Shown piece by piece: positions 24,045 through 36,489 of a stretch of 64,000 nt of DNA. How positions within the stretch are numbered: the first letter of the stretch is position 1; every line of letters begins with the position of its first letter. The notes under the pieces are model-generated. The model had not been told where the DNA came from. It did no database searches and saw only the letters and a program-made list of their open reading frames with translations. A program made the translations under genes and the position numbers. The stretch comes from Meandrina meandrites (taxonomy: Eukaryota > Cnidaria > Anthozoa > Scleractinia > Meandrinidae), in NCBI GenBank assembly GCA_963693305.1, contig OY855904.1, forward strand, positions 11,765,996 through 11,829,995, written 5' to 3'.

Positions 24045-27000
24045 ATGTCTTGCCAACGTAATATTGTGTTTGCGTTCGTTTTGCTCTTCACCGTGAACTC
24101 ACTGGCGGTGGAAAAGTCAAAATCCACTCCGCCACATATCTTGTTCATGTTAGCGGATGATCTTGGATGGATCGACGTTGGATTCCACGGATCAAAGATT
24201 CACACTCCAAACATCGACTCGCTAGCTAAAGATGGAGTGATCCTGAACAATTTTTACGTTCAACCACTCTGTACACCAGCTAGGGGAGCTCTTATGACTG
24301 GCAGATATCCAATACACACAGGTAAAGCTTAAGTTATTGATTTTGGTTCGATCTCTGTAAGTCACCACAAGGGTTCCGAGTTTAGGGTTAGGGTTAGAGT
24401 TAAATGTTTTGCTCCAAAAGCGCTACCGGTAATACCCCCACCCCGTCAACAATAAGCCCATCTAAAAGACTTTTGAACAAGCACATGTTCAAGTCTCGTT
24501 ATCGGAATTTTACGTTAGCTGTTTATGGGGAGGGCAGGGAAAATATCGAAAAAAAAATGATTTGGCACGAGTTTATCACATGGTGGGTAGACCGAGCACG
24601 CCCGGTGTACACTAGTCATTTCGCTTGCGAAGGTGGGATAGCCCGAGGAATCGGTGGAATGACAATACAATATGTAGTGCTCGTAGAGAAGGGAAAGCAC
24701 TGTTTACCAAAACAGAGCAAGAAATGAATGAAAACAAAAAGGATTTTCTAAATTTGTTTTTTGCCACGGCCTGCACGGATATTCCAGCGTTTCACATTAT
24801 CACAGGGAGCTTAAGCAATGACGACGGCGACGCCGAGGATAACGCCTGGTGAAAAATGAATTTATATTTTACTCTAGAAGCTCGCGATTATTCAGATGTA
24901 TTCAGCGTATCTGTCGGTTTAAGAACTGGCTCAACCTAAATGTGTAAAGAGAGCGTTCTACTCCAAATAGAAAAGTCCAAAATTTGCCGTCGTGGTTCAC
25001 GTTGTCCAGAATACGCAGAATTGGGTCATTTCACGTTGTTCTTTTGCAGAGAACGGCTATGAAATGTATCAAGATTTCAAACACACGTGCAGAGCTATTG
25101 TTCTGCTCATTAAACCTTTTGTTTGGTGACGTTCTCGTTGCCGTTGCGCGTCGTAGTTTCCTTAAGCTCCTAGGGAGCTTTAAAAATGACGACGGCGACG
25201 CCGAGGACAACAGCTATTAAAAAATGAATTTCTATTTTACTCAAGAATCTGGCAATTATCCAGATGTATTCAGGATATCTATCGGTTTAAGAACTAGCTC
25301 CAGATGAATAAGTAACTAGAGCGTTCAACCCCAAAAAGAAAAACCAAAAATAAGCCGTCGGGGTTCATGTTGTCTAAAATACGCAGAATTTGGTCATTTC
25401 ACGTTGTTGTTTAACAGAGAACGGCTATGAAATGTACCAAGACTTCAAACGCATGTGCAGAACTGTTCTTCTGCCCATTAAACCTTTTGTTTGGTGACGT
25501 TCTCGTTGCCGTTGCTGTAGTTGTTTCCTAAACCTCCTTAAATTATTGTCTTACTCGAAGACACAATAAGAGAACATTGGCCAGACTTGAACAATTTTTA
25601 GAGACCGATTGTGCCCTAAATCATGTTACTACGATAATTGTTTTAGCTGCAGATCACCAAGTCATGGCTTCCACAGTCTCCATGTATTTAAAATAAAACA
25701 TAATATATGCATACCATGAAGGGGTTTAAAAAAACCATGGCAGTGTCTTAAGGAAAGTATAAGCCTTTTAACAAGAATTATATATGTGAATATAAATTCA
25801 ACAAAATTCGAGCGTAAATAAAATTTTTGCATGCGGTGTCTGTCTTTTGGGGTTTTTAACCTCGACTGACTTCGACAATTTGTCAAGAATTTGTAGTGTT
25901 TGTGATATTATGTGATATCTGTGCCTGTAGTTTTAAAATATATTTACAGGATATGCTTTGTAAGATGCTGTTTCGTCGAGAGACAAACAATACAACGATA
26001 ATTAGCAAAAAATATATGAAATTTCCGCGCGAAAGTTATTTTACTCGCGTGCGTTATTACAGTCTTTTAGGGCCTGTTTACAAGCAGGTAGGGTAGCCCT
26101 AGTGCTAGGGTTACCCTAGCAAGAGGGTTAGTAGTTAGCCCGGGTTTACAAGCAAAAATTCGCAGGTAGGGTAACCCTACTACCCGGGTCAACTTACACC
26201 CGTTACGCTTCAGTTAACCTTCTAAATTTTGTCATAAGAAGCTGTTATTCGAAGATAATTCCGTTCCAGTGCAAAACTACGACAAATTGTGAATGAACAT
26301 GATGTTTCTTGGTCATAATTCGCTGTTTTTGTCGGTATTTTTTAAACACATTTAGCTTCTTGGAGCCAAAATAAAGTTGTCCCGGGTAGGCGAGTTATCC
26401 CTAGCAGAGCGTTTACAAGGCGCTAGGGTTACCCTGGCGCTAGGGTAACCCTAGCCCCTAACCCTAGCTGCCTTGTAAACACGTCGATGAAAAAAAGAAG
26501 AAATTTGGGAGCGCTAGGGTAACCCTCCTCCTAGGGTAACCCTAGCACTAGGGTTACCCTACCTGCTTGTAAGCAGGCCCTTAAAACAAGAACGTTGACG
26601 CTACAATTGACCCAGATTGATGAGATGAACATGCTAAGAACGTACCTAAGCTGAGTGTAAGAGGTTAAGTAATTTTACTTAGTTCTACATCGAGCTAAAA
26701 ACACCTAGTAACATCATAGACCGATCGCATAATATAAATGGTACCGAATTTGCAAAAGAATACTGTAGAAAACCTTAGCCTCGCACTGATGAGAGAAATC
26801 CTTTGTTTGGAAACATAAGCACGAAGCTAAGGCTTTCCAGTGTAATGTTATTCAAAATCGGTGCCATTTAGACGATCGGTCTATGAATTTTTATCGAGTT
26901 CCTTTGTTTAGATATAGAAGATGTGTATCACGTAGCTTTAAAATATGAATCTTTTTTTCCATTTTAACTGTGGATGACTACAGCGCACAATGGCCTTTTT

Positions 27001-30000
27001 ATAGTGCAGAATGCACTTTTGTCATGGTTGTGTGCATGGGTTGTCGTCCGCTCAATAATGTGCTAACTTTGATAATGAATTAACTGTAATCCAATTCTTA
27101 GACAATTCTAATATCTGGTGTAAATTCCACATGGATTTTAGTCCGGAAAGTCTTCTAAACGGCCAATTAAAATTGTTAACGTCCAGAAAAATCTGTATTG
27201 AGAAACCTTAAAACATAAAAAAGAACATGCAGTTTCGGTTCAGCCTTGGCCGCAAATTTAGACGTTCTTATCTTATAAGAAGGAGTGTATTATTACTTCG
27301 TTCGACGTACATTCTAAAACGCGTGAAGATCTATCGTAAGATACTCTTTATTTAAATTTTTACCTTATTCGTGTTCCTTTTCAACAGGACTCCAGCATGA
27401 AGTGGTCCTCCCTTCGAATCCATTTGGATTGCCATTAGATTTTCAGACTCTTCCAGGACAACTTGGGAAAGTTGGTAAGTCATATTCGGCCCAAGTTTAC
27501 TTTGCTGGATATCGGTGAACGGATCGAAAGCTATAGTCAGGCTCCTGGAATGATCCAACCGTTATTTTTATTGTACAAGTAACGTTCTGGGCAACGTTAG
27601 CTGCTGTACTTTGTCACTGTACAGTTCAAACGAAGAAAACTTTCTACGCATTAGCCAACCAAACGTTACATCGTTTTAAGGAGGAGGATGGTCTTAATTT
27701 TTCTCCATTTCCATTTGATCAAATCCCAGCAAAACTATGCCTCGCGAGTATTGCCGCTCGAATTCATAATGGTTCACATATTGCACCACAACTGCTTCAT
27801 TGGTTGTAAGTATAGATACAGCTTATTCGATGGTGTAACATAAAATACGTGAGGATATTTTGCGAGTTGTGTAGTATAAAAATTCGATGACGTAAGCAAG
27901 TCGAAGTTTGGGACGTTTTGTCTGGCCATTTTGTTGCTCCGCTTTGGGTCCGTATTTTTCCCTGTTCTACAGTGTAATAACGTGTCATATTTTGCGCGTA
28001 TTCTAATATAGTAAAATGGCTTGGAATAAAAAAAAATAGTGGAATAATACTAAGTATTTTACAGGGACAACAGATTGGTGGTGGTTAATACTAGTCCAAT
28101 CCATTACATTACTGCGGCCTGGACTGATTCGGACCAAGCACGAAAGTACATCATGGAGGCCGTACCGCGCGTGACGAAATGAGACCCACCCTCCTCCCCT
28201 CCCCCAACCTTCACGGCATAATCCCCTAGAAACCATCAAATCCATAAAGACTGACTTGTTGTTCGCCGCATTGCGCCGCTTTTGAAGACAGAAGAGATGT
28301 GAGCGAGCCTAGCGAGCTTACATCTTTGCAGGTACCAAAATGAAGATGCATATGCGACAGGTTTAGCTTGTTTGTCACTTGCTTGATATCTCCATTTGTC
28401 ACGGCATAATGCATGCATGCATGTAATGCATGTATGCATGCGCCCGTTAAAGAATTTCATTTGTGAAATAAAAATATTTTCAAATCAGTCGCCCTTCGTA
28501 TGTCGCATTTCATTTGAGAGATCTCCGTTTTATATGTGCTGTTGTCCTTCCAGGTTACGCGACTCACTTGGTAGGCAAGTGGCATCTTGGTTTCTACAAG
28601 TGGCCTTATGTTCCAACCAATAGAGGTTTTAACACTGCTTATGGAATATGGGACGGTGCCGTGGGGAAATTCGACCACAAACGGGACGGAGTTGTAGACT
28701 TCCACAACGGAACAGAACCTGTGTTAGGCCTGGACAGAAAATATGTTACCTATGAATACGTTGAGGTAGGCAAGTTTCATCTGAAACTGATGACCTGGGT
28801 ATGTACAACTCGGATCGGACCTTCTGAGTTAGTGCAATCAAGCTTATTTCACATTTCACCAAGCAACGCATGTCGCGCGATGTTGAAACATCTGTCCAGA
28901 CAAGAGTAGGATTGGAGAGATGTTTGGTGTCAGTATAACTTCTATATTCGGGGGTGGAAGTGGAATCATTGGACTTTGGATATTCATGATTCCTGTCTTG
29001 TTTTCCCTCAATGATTCGTGATTCATTTAAAAATTTCATTCGATATTCATTGTCATTGTTTTCATCCAGTTTTGAAAATAACTTCACTGAGTGTGTGTAA
29101 CATACCTAATAACGGTCCAGTTGATAGGCGAGGGTTGAAGATTTGAATCGCGCTTTCAGTGTTTTCCTGTAGGGGGGTCTGGGGGCATGCTCCCCCAGAA
29201 AATTTTGAAAATTAGACGCTCGGAAATGCTATTTTCGGCCATTTCTGTGATGTAACTGTTAAGAAGTTTCGTAGTTTGCATTCTATATTCACAAGTACGC
29301 CTCCAATATCGATGGAAACATATTCATTTGTTTCATGATTCTTTTAGCCATCTCTCTTCATGATTCCTACCAATTTTACAGCTATGATTATGATTCATGA
29401 TTCCGCTTCCTCCGCCGATTCTATATGAACCACTGTTTGCACTCTTATATGGAGTGGTTCAAATACCTCACTTTCTTTGGCCCAGTTGTTTTAAGTAAGT
29501 TTCGGGTCTCGAATGAACAACATCCTTGGCACTAATTAATTTTTTTTCATGGTATAATCAGCGCGTAAAAGAGATCATAGATGCTCATGACCCAAAGCAG
29601 CCATTATTCCTTTACATGGCGTTCCAAAATGTTCACAATCCCATTCAAGCACCAGGCAAGTATGTGGAGAAATATGACTTCATTAAACAGAAGATGAGAA
29701 GAGTACACGCAGGCATGGCTGATATTCTGGACGAGGCTGTAGGCAATATCACGCAAATGTTTAAGGAGAAAGGGTATGTCTGAATAGTACAGTGCTTCTC
29801 TCAGACTCGTGTGTTGAGGAGAAGGCTTGAGCACGACACCGCTACCTCTCGGAACGAGTTAAATTTATAATTAGTTAGATAACAGGTCATAACAATGCCC
29901 CTAGCCTTAGAAAACAATAGAGGTTGTCTATACAACGGGCGACTGGAATAGAGGATCCAACGAGTTACAGCCAAACCTCTGTAAACGGAAATTTAGTCCC

Positions 30001-32414
30001 CTGGAGTTGCTATAAATTAGGTCTCTTTCGGACCGTGCTCAATGGGAGGGAATGGGAGGGGTTCGGCTGTACTATCTTGATACTTTCTTTTTCTAATGAC
30101 TGCCTTGAAATTTTGGCGTCCTAGAGCGTCTTTCAATTAATAAACATTAATGCTCGAAGCTAAAGTATGGATCTTTGCTGGCGTTTCTTAGCTGACAGCT
30201 CTATCAGTTCCGCATCAAAAATCTATGGCATTTGAGTGGCAGAAAGTCGGTAAAAAGTTTGGCTTGCACGCGTATCATTCGCCTAGATTCAATTTTTGGG
30301 TTCTTTACAAAGTTGGTTTAAACGTATTTCGCCTAAAAAGAACATGAAAAAGAGGAAAAAATATTAAAAACAGGAGATTATAAGCAAAACAAAACTGCGA
30401 GAAAAGTAAGATGAAGACTGCCGCATATTTAGCAATTATCATCTTGGAAATTAGATTGACACAAATGTTTGTGACTTTTCGTACCATTCAGGCTTTGGGA
30501 CAACACTTTGACAGTCTTCAGTACTGATAATGGAGGAGAGCCTGTATTTGGTGGATACAACTGGCCTCTGAGAGGGACAAAGCTAACCTTATGGGAGGGA
30601 GGGGTGAGAGGTGCTGCATTTGTCCATGGAAAAATGTTGGAGAAGACCGGTGTAAAAGGCGAAGGACTGCTTCACATCAGCGATTTCTTTCCCACGCTTA
30701 TTAATTTGGCAGGTACATCATCTTTTCACGACTACTTTAAAAATCGATACGGGAAAGCGTTTTATGCGGACGAGCCAAAATACGGCAGCGACGTAATTAA
30801 GCCGATCAGTGATCGCAGAAAGGCCGGAGTAATTTGACTACCATGTGACCTGCGCCCAGCTCGAAATAGCATGGAAAGACGAGACATCAAAATCGGCTTT
30901 CCTCTTTGCGCAGTCATATAACAGTGACAAAAATGTGAGACGTGCGCGTAATCTTCAGAGATTTATTTGTATGATACGCAACGTGCCTTGTCAGTCAGTT
31001 CACCTGACAAATTGACCTGACTGGCTTTATTTCGAGTAAGAATAAATCTCAATTATTTTGTTTTATTTTGCTTTTAACTTGCCCTTGTCTTGGTCGTGTC
31101 TTGCTGTTGTCTCGCTCTTGTGTTGCTCTTGTCTTGTTTTCTGTTACCTCCTTTTCTCGCCGTGTCTTTCTCTTGTCTCTCATTTTTTTTTTGTTTTGCT
31201 CTCGTCTTACCCTAATCTTTCACTTGTCTTGATCTTGTCTCTTGCCTTGCCTTGTCTTGGTGCTAACCTTCTGGTTGATAATATACTAGGTGGCACGTAT
31301 GATGCGCACAAACCTATCGCGATTGATGGCTTTGATGTGTGGAACACAATATCCCGTGGAGATGCTTCACCTCGGACTGAAATCTTACTTAATATCGATA
31401 ATCAACCTCCCAATGGTACCCAAGGCTTGGGAGAGAACTATCAAGGAATGGCCCTTCGAATGGGAAGCATGAAGCTTATGATGAACGTCAAAAATATTAC
31501 CTGGTTTAAACCGCCTGAACTGGGAGGAATTCCTTTGGAAGAATCCTATTCCAATGGGTTAATTACCGAGAAGACGGACGAGGAGGTTTTGTTTCAAATT
31601 AAGGAGCATTACATGGTCAGTGCTATCAGTAATATAGTGTCTTTTTTTTCAATATTGAAATAATTCCATTTGAGCACCGAAGTTTATATTTATCGGACAC
31701 AAGCCATTATCAAGAGAACATCTTGCCACAAGAGAATATGAAATACTCTCTTGCCATTATCTAGTAGACTAGCTACGTCACTTCACATGCAAATCGTGCC
31801 ACTTGGTGAAAGAATGCTGCTGACCAAACGTAAAACGGTTTTTAAGAGTATTAATCAAGACAATTGGTTCTAATAATAAAATATAGCGTCGGATGGATGT
31901 AATTTGGTAAAAAAAAAAGATATCTCTAAGCTTTTCCGGCGTAAGCGAATGTGAGAAAGCGTCACAGATAGCATTGATTTCGGTTCCCGAAACTACGTCA
32001 CAACTCGATACTCGTCCCAGACCCCCGTTTGCTCGGTACTGGGCCAAACCACCGCCACATTCAATGGGTTATAGAAAATCGAGGATTTAACCAAATCAGA
32101 ACATTTTTTCACTGATGTACTCTAGAAAACAAGTACTTTCAAATAGAAAATAGGGGTTAGGTGCACTTTAACTCTATTGTGATGTTTAAATTTCGCAGGA
32201 CAATGCTGACATTATAGATGTTGCACTTTATAATATCACCGCTGATCCAGAGGAAAGACATGATCTTAGCAGCAAGCTTCCTGATGTTGTAGACAAGATG
32301 AAGGAAAGAATGAAATATTATCAAAAGAGTGCCGTTCCCCCGGCTTACAAGCCAAGCGATCCAAATGCGATAAAAGAAGCTCGCAAAAATGGGTTTTGGG
32401 GGCCTTGGATGTAA
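24045..32414 (+). CDS. ARSB: Arylsulfatase B-like ARSB-A2 (seven exons, 516 aa)
   Basis: Exons 24045-24321, 27388-27474, 28554-28765, 29562-29773, 30492-30712, 31290-31615 and 32199-32414 have exactly the same lengths and phases as ARSB-A1 (1551 nt). The products are nearly identical, differing by scattered substitutions. Active-site motifs are intact: ADDLGW, CTPAR, GKWHLG, QNVHNP, STDNGG, and Lys in [11 protein letters not shown]. Differences from A1 include LNNFYVQPL for LDNFYVQPV, an altered [10 protein letters not shown] loop in exon 3, and NGFWGPWM for NGCWGPWM at the C-terminus. Family function is the same sulfate-ester hydrolysis in the secretory/lysosomal route. Introns are collinear with A1 apart from private insertions. 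Probably a recent tandem duplicate. Confidence 0.92.
24381..24402 (+). repeat. Interstitial telomeric repeat (TTTAGGGTTAGGGTTAGAG)
   Basis: About three TTAGGG-type units inside ARSB-A2 intron 1. The collinear place in A1 (11932-11942) reads GGTTCCATGATAAAATG with no telomeric units; both flanks align directly. Confidence 0.8.
24805..25538. mobile_element. Two tandem 366-bp MITEs (GACGACGGCGACGCCGAGG family)
   Basis: Copy 1 (24805-25171) and copy 2 (25173-25538) are in the same orientation and share GGGAGCTT, ATGACGACGGCGACGCCGAG, GCATGTGCAGA and CCTTTTGTTTGGTGACG in order. A third family member stands alone at 42824-43188 with clear inverted ends. Absent from ARSB-A1 intron 1. Confidence 0.75.
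26070..26580. mobile_element. PIF/Harbinger-like MITE with TTA duplication
   Basis: Left end GGGCCTGTTTACAAGCAGG and right end CCTGCTTGTAAGCAGGCCC are inverted, the match running about 50 bp. TTA flanks both sides (26067-26069, 26581-26583). The interior repeats CTAGGGTTACCCTAG many times. GGGCC ends and a 3-bp TTA duplication fit Harbinger/Tourist MITEs. In ARSB-A2 intron 1. Confidence 0.85.
27811..28050. repeat. Dispersed repeat (CTTATTCGATGG...GTGGAATAAT), copy 1
   Basis: Shares CTTATTCGATGGT, GATATTTTGCGAGTTG, GTCCGTATTTTT, CCTGTTCTACAGTGTAATAACG and ATAGTGGAATAATA with 40969-41250. Private to ARSB-A2 intron 2 relative to A1. Confidence 0.72.
28400..28445. repeat. ATGC-type short tandem repeat
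   Basis: GCATGCATGCATGTAATGCATGTATGCATGC-like run of about 45 bp in ARSB-A2 intron 2, about 110 bp before exon 3. Confidence 0.8.
31075..31260 (+). repeat. Short polypyrimidine satellite before ARSB-A2 exon 6
   Basis: CTTGTCTTG/CTTGTCTCG repeats leading to the exon 6 acceptor (31290). It is the counterpart of the much longer tract in ARSB-A1 intron 5. Confidence 0.8.
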
Positions 32415-32469
32415 GCAAAAACTTGCTATCAGCATTGACAATGCTACCTAGGACATCAGCTGAGGGTTG

Positions 32470-32711
32470 ACTTATTAACGCAGGGGCTTATAAGCGGAAT
32501 AAAAAACGTTTCGAAACGAGCCACGGCAGTGTTAATCGAAATATGTTTTTAAGTTAAAAGTCATAATAAAGCAACAATTAACCCTGTTCAGTACTGTCAT
32601 CCGGCAGAGAGGGGCTTATAACAGGGCCGTTTTATAGGCCGATGGGTCTATAACCGGGGACAGCTCATAAGCGGGAGGGGGGGGGGATTATAACCGGCAT
32701 TTTACGGTATT
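32470..32711. mobile_element. CTTATAAGCGG-type MITE fragment in the ARSB-A2 3' flank
   Basis: GGGGCTTATAAGCGGAATAAA near the left and GATTATAACCGGCATTTTACG at the right, related to the fuller copy at 59242-59592. It separates the ARSB-A2 stop from 3' flank sequence (32890 onward) that in A1 follows the stop directly. Confidence 0.65.
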
Positions 32712-32889
32712 TGGCTTGTATCTTCGAAGTCCTTATATTTACGACGAAAAGTGAGGATCGTTAATTAATAGCAGCAGTGTTTTACAAATTACCAATACAT
32801 GTTTTCTGAGTTACATTAGGTTATTCTAGTTGTGCTATCCGCGTAAGCATTTATTAACGCTTCCAAGTTGTTACATGCCTTTGAAGTAA

Positions 32890-32895
32890 AATAAA
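32890..32895 (+). promoter_or_regulatory. Candidate polyadenylation signal AATAAA of ARSB-A2
   Basis: Lies in the 3' flank conserved with ARSB-A1 (GTCATTTGTTCTTCC and GTTTCATGATGATG follow). It is now about 475 bp from the stop because of inserted repeat sequence. Confidence 0.45.
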
Positions 32896-33385
32896 GTTAT
32901 CTTTGTCATTTGTTCTTCCAAAATATATGTTTCATGATGATGATGATGACGATAAAGAGAATGAGAAGGGGATAGCTTCTAGTACATAGTACTATAGTGA
33001 ATCGTACTAAAGTTTCTGTTTTCAAAAATCCATTTCTTGAAGGCAGTATAAAACAGTCCAGAAGCATTCATGTTTATATATTTCTTTTTGGCTACCTGGT
33101 CCCACCTAGTTTGCATACGTCAACCACCTCAATTTGACAACATTTGTAAACTTATTAGTCTCCCAAAGTTTTAGATTGCCATTCCTAAATCCTCAGAAGG
33201 TAGACCTCTCCCTAAGTTTTTGGTGAAATAATGAGCCATGCCTTTTAATTGAGAGAACAAAAGTTTCTGAACAGAGATGGATCTATCAGTAGTTAACATT
33301 ACAGCGAAAGTGCCTTGAAATTTTTAGTGATCACGGCTGCTAATCAGTAAGATCCACATTAGACTAGTAGGGCTGAAATATTTAA

Positions 33386-33996
33386 GACGGAATCCACCAG
33401 GAAGTCGAGTAATATTTATTTAAGTTGGACAAAACTCGAGTACTAGAATAATTTAACTCTTATTGCGTTATTTTCTACCCTAAATAAAAGGTAAAGATGT
33501 AAGTAATAATCCCTGATAACATCAACAACAATTTCTCATCAGAGTCTTAGAAAATGAATTTCAAAGTTCACAAGCTATAGGCAAATTCTCACGTGCAGCC
33601 ATTTTGTAAAATCGTCTTTAAGCAATTCAGTGGAACTTCGAAATTTGTTTTCGGCGTTTGGTGTTGTTAGAAAAGATCTCTTTTGATAAGATATTTAAAG
33701 CAGTAACACAAAAGTTTTCAATAAGGTGTAAATAATTTTGGTACAACAATTTCTTATCAGAGCCTGAGAAAATGAAATTCAAAGTTCACGAGCTATAGGC
33801 AAAAGCTCACGTCTTTTAAGCGATTTAGTGGAATTCAGCGGAACTTCGAAATTGGTTTTCGATGTTTGGTGTTGTTAGAAAAGATTTCTTTTGATAAGAT
33901 ATTTGAAGCAGTAACACAAAAGCTTGCAATAAGGTGTAAATAATTTTGGTACATAATTTTGTCCAATAACTACTGGAAGTCCTGGCGGATTCCGTC
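33386..33996. mobile_element. piggyBac-like MITE copy 1 (TTAA flanks)
   Basis: TTAA (33382-33385), then GACGGAATCCACCAGGAAG; right end CCTGGCGGATTCCGTC, then TTAA (33997-34000). The interior carries two direct, diverged copies of a block of about 200 bp containing CAAGCTATAGGCAAA and GTTAGAAAAGAT. TTAA target sites are diagnostic of piggyBac-type transposition. No transposase. Confidence 0.82.
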
Positions 33997-34000
33997 TTAA

Positions 34001-34837
34001 CATGATTCTTTAGTATTGTACTGCACATACTCACTGCGCAAAATTTTACGCGTAATTAGCGCGCGCATAAAACAATGGCGGCTTTTTTTCTATACGGCTG
34101 GATTCGTAAGAGAGATAAATCGTCGTTTTCTCGTAAACGAGTATGGTGACCTATCAGTTTTTTCTTTTATTTTTAGTGTAGCGTTCAAATGAACACACTT
34201 CTACTGCAGAAAGGAAACGGAAACGTGTCCTTTCCTAGTATTCGTAGAAAGAAAATTGTGGCCTTAAAATCACTGCGTGCTTGGGACATACTGTTTGGAA
34301 ATTTGAAATTTTTACGTGCGAATCCTTGGTGAATTTAACTGGCTTTTTAAAATACGTGCGTAGAATAAAATAGTGTCCATATGTGAACAGCTTAGGCGGA
34401 TGCGAGCTGTTCGTGTCTTGAGTGATTACTCTACGCACGTATTAAAGTCAGTTAAACTCACGACAGAGTAAACCCACGTCGAACAAAATCACCTCCGGAG
34501 CATATGCTGTTTAAAAGGTTCGAAGGAAGTTTTACAATATTTGTAATTTTCATTTTACAATATCCGTTATTACAAAAACTAAATTTTAAAACAATGAAAC
34601 TGCGAGCTGAATAATAGAAGAAGTCAGGTAAAGGATTTATTTTCGGAAGGCAACACTTGACAAATAACTTATTAAGTTGCTGATAACAAAAGAATATAAA
34701 AAAGCTAAAAATCATAAAAAAAATACTTACAATAATATAATATAATATAAAATCACGCTGTAACTACCGCTAGACATCACTTTATAATTACTAAAAATCT
34801 TGAAAATTTCAAGCAAGCTAGAGTTTGTAACTACAAT
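34001..34837. other. Intergenic spacer between piggyBac-like MITEs
   Basis: AT-rich; no gene, RNA or repeat recognised. Short ORFs look random. Confidence 0.35.
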
Positions 34838-34841
34838 TTAA

Positions 34842-35462
34842 GACGGAATCCACCAGGAAGTCGAGTAATATTTATTTAAGTTGGACAAAAATCGAGTACC
34901 AGAATAATTTAAAACTTATTGCGTTATTTTCTACCCTTAATAAAAGGTAAAGATGTAAGTAATTATCCTTGATAACACCGACAACAATTTCTTATCAGAG
35001 TCTTAGAAAATGAATTTCAAAGTTCCGCAAGCTATAGGCAAATTCTCACGTGCAGCCATTTTGTAAAATCGTCTTTAGCGATTCAGTGGAATTCAGTGGA
35101 ACTTCGAAATTTGTTTTCGGTGTTTGGTTTTGTTAGAAAAGATTTCTTTTAATAAGATATTTGAAGCAGTAACACAAAAGTTTGCAATAAGGTGTAAATA
35201 ATTTTGGTACAACAATTTCTTATCAGAGTCTGAGAAAATGAAATTCAAAGTTCACAAGCTATAGGCAAAAGCTCACGCCTTTTAAGCGATTTAGTGGAAT
35301 TCAGCGGAACTTTGAAATTGGTTTTCGATGTTTGGTGTTGTTAGAAAAGATTTCTTTTGATAAGATATTTGAAGCAGTAACACAAAAGCTTGCAATAAGG
35401 TGTAAATAATTTTGGTACATAATTTTGTCCAATAACTACTCGAAGTCCTGGCGGATTCCGTG
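34842..35462. mobile_element. piggyBac-like MITE copy 2 (TTAA flanks)
   Basis: Same ends and same internal doubled block as copy 1, in the same orientation, flanked by TTAA (34838-34841, 35463-35466). Small indels separate the copies. Confidence 0.82.
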
Positions 35463-35729
35463 TTAAACATTTTATATATAAAACAAGACAATGAATTCGC
35501 TCGAATTCACGAATTTACGCGAAAAAAAAATCCGGTCCCGTTTTTCAAGATCTTCGAACTGAATAAAGTTCAGCAGACAACTGTTTAGACACTGAATTCA
35601 CTTTACGAAGGTACATATCTATACTGTTCCAGTTTGTGATTGTTCAATTTATTTTCTTATACATTATCATTAACGAAAGTCTCAGTAGAAACAAGGAGGG
35701 TTCTTCTTTTCTTGGTAATGATAATTATC

Positions 35730-36482
35730 CAGGGGCGTAGCGTGGGTTTTTGAAGATGTACGCACGATAAGGAATTTTTTGCTAAGCGCCGAAGGCGCTT
35801 GCAACTAGGGGGGTTTGGGGCATGCTCCCCCAGAAAATTTTGAAATTTAGGGTCTCGGAAATGCCATCTCCTCGTTTTTCTGCCGGGCATTTCCAATAAA
35901 TAATGCGGCAAAAATGCAGTAGAAAGTTGTTTATTTTAACCATTTCTCTATTGTTTTCTGTAAGCTACAGTGTTACGAAAATAAAAAAAAAAATAAAATA
36001 AAAAATCAACGGAGACAGGTCACAAGCAAAGGGCGAGGCGTCGACCCTTAAGACGGGCAACACTGTCAATATCCACGTTCTTGTGTTTATGAAGTAGCTC
36101 AAGTCGCGGAGATATTCATTGGATTCTCTAACACTAGGCCTTCACCGTTTGACCTCGCAAGAGGTATATTCCTAATTGACGGCAAATACGTTTTGTTCTG
36201 AAGTCACACGTCATGGCATTGTAACCTCTCCTTCAAGAATACCTCTGGGGCTGGGGAAACTCTATTTTTAATTACCACTCAAATGCATCTTGCCATTAGT
36301 GGCCAGCACTGAATGATAAATGCTTGGATAAACGGAAATAGTAAAAAACGCCCAAATATGAAATTATTAGCCAGCAAATTTAATGAGAAAAACGTTTTTA
36401 GGCAATTCCAAAAAAAAAAAAATTTTCTCAGATGTCAGCTGTACGCACGGGCGTACGTGCGTATATGGACGCTACGCCCCTG
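35730..36482. mobile_element. Non-autonomous element, CAGGGGCGTAGCG ends, TTATC duplication
   Basis: Left CAGGGGCGTAGCG and right CGCTACGCCCCTG are perfect inverted repeats; TTATC lies outside both (35725-35729, 36483-36487). The interior GGGGCATGCTCCCCCAGAAA is repeated at about 29183, so part of the element is dispersed. Confidence 0.78.
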
Positions 36483-36489
36483 TTATCCG

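Noticed and set aside
24378..24402. Possible chromosome end or telomere proximity
   Set aside because: Only about three units, interior to an intron, with gene sequence continuing on both sides.
26041..26590. CRISPR-like spaced repeats (AGGGTTACCCTAG)
   Set aside because: Irregular spacing, palindromic interior of a MITE with TTA duplication, and a eukaryotic context.
33825..34034. Two similar ORFs (also 35291-35491) sharing an ESARTSSSYWTKLC start
   Set aside because: They are the same frame through two copies of a piggyBac-like MITE, not genes.
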